34,807 nucleotides of DNA, from assembly GCA_009693235.1 (NCBI GenBank), contig SHXR01000049.1, positions 1 to 34,807 on the forward strand. The letters are read 5' to 3'. The notes under the pieces are model-generated. The model saw only the letters and a list, made by a program, of their open reading frames with translations. It did not search any database and was not told where the DNA came from. Source of the DNA: Betaproteobacteria bacterium. GTDB taxonomy: Bacteria; Pseudomonadota; Gammaproteobacteria; Burkholderiales; SG8-39. This document shows positions 8,081-16,845 of the stretch, piece by piece (position 1 is the stretch's first letter; the number at the start of each line of letters is the position of its first letter). Both the position numbers and the translations under genes were made by a program.

Positions 8081-10393
8081 ATGAAGATCAATGTATTAGG
8101 TGGTGGACCGGCTGGCCTCTATTTTTCCATTTTGTACAAGAAGGCTAATCCGTCCGCCGAGATCACCCTCTTCGAGCGTAACCGCCCAACCGACACCTTC
8201 GGCTGGGGCGTGGTGTTTTCCGACGCGACGCTTGGTAATTTCGAGCGGGCCGATCCGGAGAGTCATCGCCAGATCGTCGGCACCTTCCGTCATTGGGACA
8301 ACATCGACACCTGGTTTCGCGGGCGCAAGATCACCTCGGGTGGCCATGGTTTTTGCGGTATCGCGCGCGTTCGCCTGTTGCAGATACTTTCCGCGCGCGC
8401 CGAAGACCTTGGCGTCGAGCTGCACTATGGCAATGAAGTGCAAGACGTTGAAGAGCTTCGCCTGGATGCCGATCTGGTCGTTGCATCCGACGGACTGAAC
8501 TCGATGGTCCGTAGAAAGTATGAAGCGCAGTTTCAACCTGATGTGGATATGCGCAAGTGTCGTTTCATCTGGCTCGGCACGAAAAAGCGCCTGGATGCCT
8601 TCACGTTTTCATTCAAGGAAACCGAGCACGGTTGGTTCGCACTCCATGCCTACCGTTTCGATGCGGAGCACTCGACCTTTATCGTCGAGACGCCGGAAGA
8701 TGTGTGGCTCAAACACGGCATCGACAAGATGGAACAGCACGAATCGATCGCCCTGTGCGAGCGGTTGTTCGCTGATCTGCTGGATGGGCACCAGCTCATC
8801 TCCAACGCCCGGCATCTACGGGGTGCGGCGGTCTGGATCAAGTTTCCGCGCATCCTGTGCCGCAAGTGGCATCACGAGAACGTGGTCTTGATTGGCGATG
8901 CCGCGCACACCGCGCATTTTTCCATTGGGTCGGGGACCAAACTCGCGATGGAAGATGCGATCGCATTGGCCCGCACGCTAGGCAGCGGACCGGCGCTCGA
9001 AGGCGATGCGGAGGTGACGCGCATTCGCCAGGCGCTCGACGCATACCAAGCCGAGCGTGAAATCGAAGCGCTGCGCCTGCAAAGCTCGGCACGCAATCGG
9101 ATGGAATGGTTCGAGAATGTGAAGCGCTATGTGCATATGGAGCCGGAGCAATTCACTTATACGTTGCTCACCGGCAGCCAGCGCATCGGGCATGAAAATC
9201 TGCGATTGCGTGATGCAGGGTATGTCGAGAGCGTCGAGCGTTGGGTTGCGCAGCAGGCGGGGCTCGCCGACAAGCCCTTGCCGCCGATGTTCACGCCATT
9301 CAAGGCGCGTGGACTGACTCTCTCGAATCGCGTGATGATGTCGCCGATGGCGATGTACTCCTGCAAGGAAGGCCTGCCCGACGATTTCTACCTCGTGCAC
9401 CTTGGTTCGCGCGCATTGGGTGGGGTGGGCATCCTCTTCACAGAGATGACGGCGCCCTCTGCTGATGCGCGCATCACGCCTGGCTGCGCGGGAATCTGGA
9501 ATGACGAGCAGCATCAATCATGGCGGCGCATCGTGGAATTCGTGCATGGCCATTCAAACACCAAGATCGGCTTGCAGGTAGGACATGCCGGTCGCAAAGG
9601 TTCGACCAAGCTGGCGTGGGAACTCACCGACGAACCCCTTACTGCGGGCAACTGGCCCTTGGTCTCAGCGTCCCCTATTCCCTACCTGCCGCATAGTCAG
9701 GTGCCGCGGGAAGCGACGCGGGACGATATGGATCGCATTAAGTGCGCAACGCTCCTCGCAGTCGAGCGTGCGATCGACATCGGTTTCGACATGATCGAGT
9801 TCCATTGCGCGCACGGTTATCTGTTCTCCAGTTTTCTCTCGCCACTCACCAATCAACGGACGGACCAGTACGGCGGATCACTCGAGAACCGCTGCCGCTA
9901 TCCGGTTGAGGTGTTCAGAGCGATCCGCGCGGCGTGGCCGGCTGAGAAACCAATATCCGTGCGGCTCTCCTGTCACGACTGGTATCCCGGCGGCAACATT
10001 GCCGATGATGCGGTGCTGATGGCGAATATTTTCAAGGACGCGGGCGCTGATTTGATCGGCTGTTCCTCCGGACAAGTCGTGAAGAAAGAAAAGCCGGAAT
10101 ACGGACGCATGTACCAGACACCGTTTGCCGATCGCGTGCGCAATGAAGTCGGCATCCCAACCATCGCGGTGGGCAACATCTTCGAGTCTGATCACATCAA
10201 CACGATTATCGCGGCCGGTCGCGCCGATCTTTGCGCATTGGCGCGACCGCACTTGGCCGATCCGTTCTGGACGCTACGGGCCGCCGCCGAGCAGCACTAC
10301 GCCGACATCGTGTGGCCCAAGCAGTACTACATGGGACGATTGCAGTTGGAGCGCAACCTGGATCGGGCGGCGCAGATGGCGATGCAGGCCTGA
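8081..10393 (+). CDS. fused FAD monooxygenase / Old Yellow Enzyme-type reductase acting on an aryl-CoA
   Basis: This 770-residue protein joins two enzymes. Residues 1 to about 390 are a flavoprotein hydroxylase: GGGPAG at 7-12 binds FAD, a [11 protein letters not shown] stretch follows, and [11 protein letters not shown] places the flavin-binding Asp at 273. From about 400 to the end is an NADH:flavin oxidoreductase barrel ([45 protein letters not shown]). This architecture is known from 2-aminobenzoyl-CoA monooxygenase/reductase and from proteins annotated as bifunctional salicylyl-CoA 5-hydroxylase. The first hydroxylates and then reduces the ring of a CoA-activated aromatic acid. No CoA ligase gene is in view, so the substrate is unsettled. 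It precedes the ligJ operon by 235 bases on the same strand. Confidence 0.85.
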   Translation: MKINVLGGGPAGLYFSILYKKANPSAEITLFERNRPTDTFGWGVVFSDATLGNFERADPESHRQIVGTFRHWDNIDTWFRGRKITSGGHGFCGIARVRLLQILSARAEDLGVELHYGNEVQDVEELRLDADLVVASDGLNSMVRRKYEAQFQPDVDMRKCRFIWLGTKKRLDAFTFSFKETEHGWFALHAYRFDAEHSTFIVETPEDVWLKHGIDKMEQHESIALCERLFADLLDGHQLISNARHLRGAAVWIKFPRILCRKWHHENVVLIGDAAHTAHFSIGSGTKLAMEDAIALARTLGSGPALEGDAEVTRIRQALDAYQAEREIEALRLQSSARNRMEWFENVKRYVHMEPEQFTYTLLTGSQRIGHENLRLRDAGYVESVERWVAQQAGLADKPLPPMFTPFKARGLTLSNRVMMSPMAMYSCKEGLPDDFYLVHLGSRALGGVGILFTEMTAPSADARITPGCAGIWNDEQHQSWRRIVEFVHGHSNTKIGLQVGHAGRKGSTKLAWELTDEPLTAGNWPLVSASPIPYLPHSQVPREATRDDMDRIKCATLLAVERAIDIGFDMIEFHCAHGYLFSSFLSPLTNQRTDQYGGSLENRCRYPVEVFRAIRAAWPAEKPISVRLSCHDWYPGGNIADDAVLMANIFKDAGADLIGCSSGQVVKKEKPEYGRMYQTPFADRVRNEVGIPTIAVGNIFESDHINTIIAAGRADLCALARPHLADPFWTLRAAAEQHYADIVWPKQYYMGRLQLERNLDRAAQMAMQA

Positions 10394-10536
10394 CGGCAGT
10401 GAAGGGTGAGGACGGTCGCTGCGAAGGTGAAGGGTCGCACTGCAGAGCGAGCTACGCCTCATCATAAAAGCCCGTGTCCAGCATTGCACCGGTTGATGTC
10501 GTAGTGAGTGAGCCGGGATGCCACCTCGTAGGCCAA

Positions 10537-10545
10537 TGCTATAGT
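10537..10545 (+). promoter_or_regulatory. candidate extended -10 promoter element upstream of ligJ
   Basis: The 235-base gap 10394-10628 before ligJ contains TGCTATAGT, an extended -10 element (TGN then TATAGT, one mismatch to TATAAT). The -35 region 17 bases upstream is poor, as is tolerated with extended -10 promoters. Transcription would begin near 10552, leaving a leader of about 77 bases. Nothing else recognisable is in the gap. Confidence 0.3.
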
Positions 10546-10628
10546 TGAGAGATGTAACGCTTCCGCATTGATTGCGCGACAGTTACCACATCCGATCCAC
10601 ACGTTTCAGATACCAAAGGCGCTCCTCC

Positions 10629-11654
10629 ATGATCATCGATTGCCACGGTCATTACACGACTGCCCCGAAACAACTCGAGGCTTACCGGAAAAGCCAGACC
10701 GATGGGCTTGGCGATCCCAAACACGTCCCGTTGAAAGGGGCGCTTGGCATTACCGATGACCAGATTCGTGAAAGCCTGGAAGGCGCGCAGCTCAAGATCC
10801 AGCGCGAGCGCGGCACCGATCTCACGATTTTCTCGCCGCGGGCGATGGGGATGGGCCACCACATCGGCAATGAGACCACCAGCATCCACTGGTCGGAGCA
10901 TTGCAATGAGCTGATCTATCGGGTCTGTAATCTCTATCCGAAGAATTTCGTGGGGGTATGCCAATTACCGCAATCGACCGGCGTGCCACCCAAGAACAGC
11001 ATTCCAGAACTCGTGCGCTGCGTAAACGAATTCGGCTTCATCGGCCTCAACCTGAATCCTGATCCATCCGGCGGTCATTGGTCCGATCCGCCCCTCACCG
11101 ATCGCAAATGGTGGTATCCGATCTACGAAAAAATGGTGGAGCTTGATGTGCCGGCGATGATCCATGTGAGCGGATCATGCAATCCGCACTTCCATGCGAC
11201 CGGCGCCCACTACATCAACGGTGATACCACCGCGTTCATGCAATTCGTTACCGGTGACATCTTCAAGGATTTCCCGACCATCAAGTTCATCATCCCGCAT
11301 GGCGGCGGCGCGGTGCCGTATCACTGGGGTCGTTATCGCGGTCTGGCGCAAGACATGGGCAAGCCGCCGATGAAGGATCTCTTGCTCAACAACGTGTACT
11401 TCGATACCTGCGTGTATCACCAGCCGGGCATCGATCTGCTATTGAAAGTCATTCCCGCCGACAACATCCTCTTTGCCTCCGAGATGGTGGGCGCGGTGCG
11501 TGGTATCGATCCGGAAACCGGTTTTCATTTCGACGATACCAAACGTTACATCGAGGGCAGCAAAACGCTCAGCGCCGTGGATAAAAAGAAGATCTACGCC
11601 GGTAATATCAGCAAGGTATATCCGCGCTTCGCCAAGCGGATGAAGAAGGGCTAA
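10629..11654 (+). CDS. ligJ: 4-oxalomesaconate hydratase, amidohydrolase fold
   Basis: The 341-residue protein closely resembles LigJ of the protocatechuate 4,5-cleavage/gallate pathway, which hydrates 4-oxalomesaconate to 4-carboxy-4-hydroxy-2-oxoadipate. It is an amidohydrolase-fold protein: MIIDCHGHYTT opens with the metal-binding HxH at residues 6 and 8. Other LigJ-like stretches are GLNLNPDPSGGHWSDPPL, IPHGGGAVPYHWGR, NNVYFDTCVYHQPGI and ILFASEMVGAVRGIDP. Length equals the family's (about 342). The ATG at 10629 was chosen because it opens directly with the conserved N-terminus. A Bug receptor gene starts at the very next base after the stop, so it heads a translationally coupled operon. 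The matching aldolase (LigK/GalC type) is not in this window. Confidence 0.88.
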   Translation: MIIDCHGHYTTAPKQLEAYRKSQTDGLGDPKHVPLKGALGITDDQIRESLEGAQLKIQRERGTDLTIFSPRAMGMGHHIGNETTSIHWSEHCNELIYRVCNLYPKNFVGVCQLPQSTGVPPKNSIPELVRCVNEFGFIGLNLNPDPSGGHWSDPPLTDRKWWYPIYEKMVELDVPAMIHVSGSCNPHFHATGAHYINGDTTAFMQFVTGDIFKDFPTIKFIIPHGGGAVPYHWGRYRGLAQDMGKPPMKDLLLNNVYFDTCVYHQPGIDLLLKVIPADNILFASEMVGAVRGIDPETGFHFDDTKRYIEGSKTLSAVDKKKIYAGNISKVYPRFAKRMKKG

Positions 11655-12620
11655 ATGGGTTGGTGTTTGTTGCGAGGCGCGATCGCGACCATCGCGCTTT
11701 GTTCGCTTTCCATTGGGACGCTCGCGCAGAGCTATCCGCAACGACCGGTGTGCTTGATTGTTCCCGGCGCCGCGGGCGGGCCGACGGATGTGCCGGCGCG
11801 CCTGGTGGCCGAGGGCCTATCGGCGCTGGTGGGTCAGCGTTTCGTCGTCGAGAACCGCATCGGCGCGGGTGTCATCATTGCCGGCGAAACAGTGGCGCGC
11901 GCCGAGCCGAATGGTTACACGTTGCCCTATGGCAATTCGAGTCTCTACGCGATCAATCAGGCGCTCTTCGAGAAGATGCCCTATGACCCGGTCGCATCAT
12001 TCGTCATGATCGGCATGGCGACCAACTCGCCGCAACTGCTGGTGGCCAATCCGAGACTCCCCTATCAGACGATCAAGGAATTTCTCGACTATGCGAAAGC
12101 GAATCCGGGCAAGATCAATTTCGCATCGGGCGGGCCCGCCACGCTTCCGCACCTCACCTACGAATTGATGCGACTCACTACTGGCTTGCAGGCGCTGCAT
12201 GTGCCGTATAAGGGTGGCGCGCCCGCGGCGACTGCGGTGATTGCGGGTGAGGCCGACGTATTGTTTGATCTCATCCGGACGCGGGTGCAATCGGGCGAGT
12301 TGCGTGCCTTGGCGATCACCGGCAAAGCGCGCGATCCGGATCTGCCTCTGGTGCCTACGATGGCGGAAATCGGTTATCCGGAGATGACGTCCACATCCTG
12401 GACTGGCATCGCGGGCCCGGCCGGTACACCGAAGGAAGTCGTTGGGTATCTCAACGCCAAGCTCAATGAACTCATTGTGCAGTCCGAATTTCGCACCAAA
12501 GCTCGAGTGATCGGCATCGTTCCGCAAGGCGGGACGCCCGAGGAGTTCGCCGCTCATGCCGGCGCCGAGCGGGTGAAATGGGCGCGAGTGGTCAAAGAAT
12601 CGGGCGCGAAGGCGAACTGA
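11655..12620 (+). CDS. Bug-family periplasmic receptor (tripartite tricarboxylate transporter type)
   Basis: This 321-residue protein is a Bug receptor. It has a signal peptide ending near SIGTLAQS, then YPQRPVCLIVPGAAGGPTDV, the signature start of the mature family. Later come FVVENRIGAG, LPYGNSS, INFASGGPATLPHLTYELM and LHVPYKGGAPAATAVIAGE. Bug proteins bind organic acids in the periplasm for TctAB-type permeases, or act as sensors. Neither permease gene is present. The start codon directly follows the ligJ stop and the stop is one base from the next gene, so it is made together with LigJ and the LigB-like dioxygenase. Its ligand is probably the aromatic acid or an intermediate of that route, by inference. 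Confidence 0.88.
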   Translation: MGWCLLRGAIATIALCSLSIGTLAQSYPQRPVCLIVPGAAGGPTDVPARLVAEGLSALVGQRFVVENRIGAGVIIAGETVARAEPNGYTLPYGNSSLYAINQALFEKMPYDPVASFVMIGMATNSPQLLVANPRLPYQTIKEFLDYAKANPGKINFASGGPATLPHLTYELMRLTTGLQALHVPYKGGAPAATAVIAGEADVLFDLIRTRVQSGELRALAITGKARDPDLPLVPTMAEIGYPEMTSTSWTGIAGPAGTPKEVVGYLNAKLNELIVQSEFRTKARVIGIVPQGGTPEEFAAHAGAERVKWARVVKESGAKAN

Positions 12621-12621
12621 T

Positions 12622-13608
12622 ATGGCCAAGCTCGTTGCCGCCTTCGGGTCATCGCATAGCGTGATGCTGCCCGCCACGTTGGAAGACTGGCTGACGCGTT
12701 TTCGCGAGGCCGACAAGCGTTTGCCGTTCTTCGATCGTGAAGGCAAACGTATCACGTTCAATGATGTGCTTGCGCAGGCGCCGGCCAATGCCGAGACGTT
12801 CATTACGCCCGCCGCGATCACCGCGCGATTCAACGACGTGCAGCAAGCGATGGAACAACTCAAGGTCGCAATCGAGGCGGCGAAGCTCGATGCGCTGGTC
12901 ATCGTGGGTGATGACCAGTACGAACTCTTCCACGATCGATTGATGCCCGCGATCAGCATTTATTACGGCGCCACGATTCGCAATGCCGCGCGCAAACCGG
13001 TCGCCGAGGGCGATTGGTACCGGCGCGCACAAATGCGGCGATATGAAGAAAACGCCGACGTTCACTATCCGTGCCATGCGCCGCTCGCCTTGCATCTGAT
13101 CGAAGGGCTGACGGAGCGTGAGTTCGATGTGACGGCGCTCGCCAGCCTCGCCGATGATCAACACGAAGGCCATGCGTACTCGTTTATCCATCGCTGGTAT
13201 CTGCAGGACCAAGGCGTGCCGATTGTTCCGGTGTTCATGAACACCTACAATCCGCCGAATCCGCCGACCCCCAAGCGTTGTGCCCGTTTTGGCGCAGCGC
13301 TGCAATCGCTCATCGCAGAATTTCCGGGTGACCAGCGCGTTGGCATCCTCGCTTCCGGCGGGCTTTCCCATTTCGTTGTCGAAGAAGAAATGGATCGCGC
13401 GATCATCGCCGCGCTCGAGCGAAAGGATATCGAATATCTCGCCAGTCTCGATCCACGCAGACTCAAAGCGGGTAGCTCCGAAATTCGCAATTGGATCGTC
13501 ATTGCAGCGGCCGCCATGGACCTCGATTTGTACTGGTCGTCGTATACCCCCGGCTACCGGACACCGGCATTGACCGGAACGGGGCTCGCCTTCGCGGCGT
13601 GGCGATAA
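12622..13608 (+). CDS. LigB-family (class III) extradiol dioxygenase-like protein with altered iron site
   Basis: The 328-residue protein has the LigB fold of protocatechuate 4,5-dioxygenase and gallate dioxygenase, which open catechol-type rings with non-haem iron(II). His12 (FGSSHSV), His181/His184 (DDQHEGH), His250 (SGGLSHF) and Glu287 (GSSEIRNW) line up with active-site positions of LigB as I recall them. However, the second iron-binding His, in LigB's NDH motif, is replaced: VIVGDDQYELF puts Gln99 there. NPPNPPTPKRC matches the YPPPSGKRC segment of LigB. Its position one base after a Bug gene and two genes after ligJ supports ring cleavage giving an oxalomesaconate-like product. Whether it binds iron normally is open. 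Confidence 0.8.
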   Translation: MAKLVAAFGSSHSVMLPATLEDWLTRFREADKRLPFFDREGKRITFNDVLAQAPANAETFITPAAITARFNDVQQAMEQLKVAIEAAKLDALVIVGDDQYELFHDRLMPAISIYYGATIRNAARKPVAEGDWYRRAQMRRYEENADVHYPCHAPLALHLIEGLTEREFDVTALASLADDQHEGHAYSFIHRWYLQDQGVPIVPVFMNTYNPPNPPTPKRCARFGAALQSLIAEFPGDQRVGILASGGLSHFVVEEEMDRAIIAALERKDIEYLASLDPRRLKAGSSEIRNWIVIAAAAMDLDLYWSSYTPGYRTPALTGTGLAFAAWR

Positions 13609-13637
13609 TCGAATATGGCGAATTGATGGAGTTCTGA

Positions 13638-14773
13638 ATGTCAAACCCCCCATATCGCGCTGATCAAGTTGGCAGTCTCCTGCGCGACCCCGCACTGAAA
13701 TTGGCGCACGAGCAATCACTGGCGGGTCAGTACGACCCGGTCGCGCTGCGTGCCTTGCAGGACCGCTGCATTCGCGATGTGATTCGTATGCAGGAATCGA
13801 TCGGCTTTCATGCGATCACCGATGGTGAATTCCGTCGGTCGTCGTTTTCCGGCGATTTCATCGAAAAGCTGGACGGTGCAAAAACGCCCGGGCATCTGGC
13901 GGTGCCGAACACGGCAGGCGGCGATAAGGAACGTTCCGCGGTCCAGGGCAAGCGATTCGCACGCGTGCATTTACGGTTTCGAGCAAATTGCGCCACTCGC
14001 AGCCGATCGAAGTCGATAGCTTTAAGTTCGTGAAGGCGACTACGACACGCACGACGAAGCAGGCCATGCCATCACCCACGATGCTGCTGCGCGGTGGCCG
14101 CGGCTCGGTGAGTGTCGAGGCTTACCCGGATCTCGCCGAATTTCACGATGACATCGCGCGGGTCTACATCGAAGAGCTGCGGCAGCTGGGCGATGCGGGC
14201 TGCACCTATGTGCAGATGGACGATACGAATTACACCTATCTCTGCGATGCCCAATTGCGGGAAGTGTTCCGTCAGTGGGGCGATGATCCGAACGACATGC
14301 CCGATCGATTCGCGACTTTGATCAACAAGATCATCGCCGGCAAGCCCAATGGTATGACTGTGGGTATTCATCTTTGTCGCGGCAATTCATCGGGACAATG
14401 GGCCGCTGAGGGCGCCTACGAACCAATTGCCGACAAGCTCTTCAACCAGCTCGATGTTGATGGCTTCTTTCTCGAATACGACGACGAGCGATCGGGTGGT
14501 TTCGAGCCGCTGCGGTTTTTCCCTAAGCGCACCCACAAGCGGATTGTCCTTGGCCTTGTTAGCACCAAATCAACGACGGTCGAAACGAAGGACGCCCTTA
14601 GGCGCCGCATCGATCGGGCGGCGAAATACGTTCCGATCGAGAACCTGTGTTTGAGCCCGCAGTGTGGGTTTGCGAGCACGTATCGCGGCAATCCGCTCAC
14701 CCAAGAGATGCAACGTCGCAAGCTTGATCTCGTGGTCGAGACGGCGATTGACGTCTGGGGCACGGCGAAATAG
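13638..14773 (+). pseudogene. cobalamin-independent methionine synthase C-terminal (MetE-C/UROD-like) protein, frameshifted
   Basis: Two plus-strand frames form one protein of about 375 residues resembling the stand-alone MetE C-terminal family. The first half opens YRADQVGSLLR and includes HAITDGEFRR. A one-base loss around 13955-13967 breaks it; the other frame resumes AFTVSSKLRHSQPIEVDSFK and runs to the end. The zinc site is complete in the second half: GIHLCRGN (His, Cys), FFLEYDDE (Glu) and SPQCGFAS (Cys). MetE moves a methyl group from folate to homocysteine thiol; small homologues act on other methyl donors. The gene follows the LigB-like gene by 29 bases, so a methyl-transfer or demethylation step in aromatic breakdown is possible. 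The intact zinc ligands argue for either a recent mutation or an assembly error. Confidence 0.75.
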
Positions 14774-14839
14774 CCCTTGCAGGCGTGGTCATTGGCGGCC
14801 GTTCTAAAATGACGCCAATCGGCCCAAACTCAAGGGACT

Positions 14840-14861
14840 CTGAGGGGATGTTTCCCCTCAG
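14840..14861. terminator. hairpin between convergent genes, possible bidirectional terminator
   Basis: CTGAGGGGA and TCCCCTCAG form a perfect 9-base stem around a TGTT loop. It lies in the 102-base gap between the MetE-like gene (plus) and the luciferase-like monooxygenase (minus). No strong T run follows on either side, so termination may be weak or Rho-assisted. Confidence 0.45.
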
Positions 14862-14875
14862 TTGGAAACGGATTT

Positions 14876-15931
14876 CTATTGGAAGGCCGGCATCACCTTG
14901 TCGGCGAACATATTGAGCGTGCGGAACGCATCGTCGTCATTGGAGCCGCCGAAGTTGATTTGCATCGAAGCTTCGATCTCGCCGAACGACTCTCTCAGCC
15001 GTTGAATCTGATCGATCACCTGACTTGACGTGCCGACGAACGCCGCATTGTTCGCGATGATGGTATCGGGTTTGGTGGCGAGAATGCTGGCCACCATTTT
15101 GTCGTAGCCGACGTATTGGTCCGACGACTTGCCCTGCCATGAGGTGACGGCGTCGGCAAACGTCTCGAGATAGCGGGTCATGATTTTCTCAAAGCCCGCT
15201 CGTGCGACCGGGTATACATCGGCCATGCAGCAGAACTGCGCGACCTGCACTTTCTCTTTGCCGGCGCCGTGACCGGATTCAGCCCACACGCGCCGATAAG
15301 TCTTCACGAATGCTTCCAGCGCGCCGGGTTTGCCGGCGTACGGGACGATCATGATGTTAAAGCCGTTCTTGGCGGCATAGACAAACGATTCCTCGGATGA
15401 AATCGCGGCGATCCAAACGGGCGGCGTCGGCTGCTGCACGACTCGGGGCATCAAGTGGACGTCTTCCAGTTGCCAGTGCTTGCCCTTGTAGGTGACGCTC
15501 TTCTCGGTCCAGAGCTTACGGATGATCGCGATGCCCTCCTCGAAGCGGCTGCGGCTTTCGTCCATCGATACGCCAAAGACTTCGAATTCCTTCGGCAGAA
15601 AGGCGCGGCCAAAGCCCGCGTCGAGTCGGCCGTTGCTCATATTGTCGAGCATGGCCAAGTCGCCGCCGAGATGAGCGGGATGGTGAAACGCCGGAATGAC
15701 GGCGCCGGTGATCAGTCGAATACGCTTGGTGCGGGCCGCAATGGCGGAGAGAAACACGCACGGATTGGGCGAATGGCCGCCGTAATCGTAGAACGAGTGC
15801 TCGACTGTCTTGATGCTGTTGAAGCCAAGCAGATCGGCCCGCTCGGCAATGCGCAGGCATTGGTCGTAGTACTTGGCTGTCGTATTGTCAGCCGGGCGAA
15901 ATGCTGGGAAGAAATTGATGCCGAACTTCAT
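14876..15931 (-). CDS. luciferase-like (LLM) flavin-dependent oxidoreductase
   Basis: The 351-residue product is a bacterial luciferase-like monooxygenase, a TIM barrel that uses reduced FMN (or F420 in some relatives) and oxygen. Family features include the opening MKFGINFFPAF, IKTVEHSFYDYGGHSPNP, RTKRIRLITGAVIPAFHHP, and NGRLDAGFGRAFLPKEFEVFG with the usual barrel spacing. PPVWIAAISSEESFVYAA follows in the second half. The start ATG 15931 has an AGGGT about 8 bases upstream. It is convergent with the MetE-like gene and appears to be transcribed alone. Substrates of such proteins cannot be read from sequence. The setting beside ring-cleavage genes suggests a catabolic oxygenation, but that is only context. 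Confidence 0.85.
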   Translation of the reverse strand: MKFGINFFPAFRPADNTTAKYYDQCLRIAERADLLGFNSIKTVEHSFYDYGGHSPNPCVFLSAIAARTKRIRLITGAVIPAFHHPAHLGGDLAMLDNMSNGRLDAGFGRAFLPKEFEVFGVSMDESRSRFEEGIAIIRKLWTEKSVTYKGKHWQLEDVHLMPRVVQQPTPPVWIAAISSEESFVYAAKNGFNIMIVPYAGKPGALEAFVKTYRRVWAESGHGAGKEKVQVAQFCCMADVYPVARAGFEKIMTRYLETFADAVTSWQGKSSDQYVGYDKMVASILATKPDTIIANNAAFVGTSSQVIDQIQRLRESFGEIEASMQINFGGSNDDDAFRTLNMFADKVMPAFQ

Positions 15932-16096
15932 GGGCGACCCTGTGTGGGTGATTTGCCAGGAAGAGGGGGTGCCCTGGCCAAGTCCCGATTTTAACCACAG
16001 CGGCGTAAATCATTCTGACAGCGCGGCGGATGCCGGTCTGCACCACTTCAGCATCGCGGCGGTTACCAGGCCGTTGCCGCGTGTGCGATCACTTGG

Positions 16097-16148
16097 CGCG
16101 GGGTCCCCGCGTTGCGCGAGAACCCCGTTTTCTGGGGCAGCAAGCCCC
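16097..16148 (-). terminator. stacked GC hairpins downstream of the DUF3467-like gene
   Basis: Three overlapping inverted repeats lie just past the minus-strand gene ending at 16164. CGCGGGG/CCCCGCG (16097-16111) has a 1-base centre. CCCC 123-126 pairs with GGGG 134-137. GGGGC 134-138 can instead pair with GCCCC 144-148. The last two compete for the same GGGG. The position fits a terminator for the minus-strand gene, but T runs are weak. Confidence 0.35.
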
Positions 16149-16163
16149 TTATTTCGGCACTGC

Positions 16164-16556
16164 TTAGTTGGGCTTGGCGCCCTTAGCCGCGGTTGCGCCG
16201 GCCGCCTGCTCGCGGCGAGCCACTGCGACCGCCGCGATGACCCGGCCGATCTGCTGGTGCAGGTTGGCGAGCGTGTCGTAATTCATCACCACGCGGGAGG
16301 CGAGCCGGCCATTGACTGGATTCGGCGCTTTCTTCCCCGAGCGGGTGAGGTGCGTGACGGCGTGGATCGTCTGGGGATCGAGAAAACCAAAGTCCATGAC
16401 CGCCATGCCGGCGCCTGGGCTTACGTTGGTGAAGTTCGTAAACACCGGCATGTCCGATGAGCCGGACGGAGTGAGTTGAATCGCCATTTGCGGTTGCTTG
16501 GCAGGATCGATTGGTGTTTCAGTATCGGTATCGGCAGAAGCAGTCTTGGTGCTCAT
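16164..16556 (-). CDS. small protein resembling DUF3467 proteins, unknown function
   Basis: This 130-residue soluble protein has a low-complexity acidic head (TASADTDTETPIDPAKQ), then a core VFTNFTNVSPGAGMAVMDFG. A later ASRVVMNYDTLANLHQQIG precedes an Ala-rich tail. The spacing of xxNFxNVxxxxxxxxxDF and RVVMxxxxxxxLxxQI is reminiscent of DUF3467, a family with no established biochemical role. The ATG at 16556 gives the natural start; an AAGGAT lies upstream but rather far. It is divergent from the PlsB-like gene across a 289-base gap in which nothing else was recognised, and stacked hairpins follow its stop. No function is proposed. Confidence 0.55.
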   Translation of the reverse strand: MSTKTASADTDTETPIDPAKQPQMAIQLTPSGSSDMPVFTNFTNVSPGAGMAVMDFGFLDPQTIHAVTHLTRSGKKAPNPVNGRLASRVVMNYDTLANLHQQIGRVIAAVAVARREQAAGATAAKGAKPN

Positions 16557-16845
16557 GATGGTCAGGGATCCTTTTTTGTCATTGACGGCGGCGCGTGAAA
16601 CGGGATGTCGCCGCGAGCGGCAATGTTAGAGTCGAACTGTCGTCACACTGTGTGCAACCGTTCGAAAATGCGAAGTTCTCCACGGACCCTCTGCCGTTGA
16701 AGCGCTTCGCATGAGCGTCGATCAACATGTGGATGGCGCTGCGACGTGCGGACCGTTTTCAAGAAATGGCGTACGCTGTCAATGTGATACGGGTGGGATG
16801 TAGCGGGCGCCTGACCCGATCCAAGAAATATGCAGGAGGAGATAC

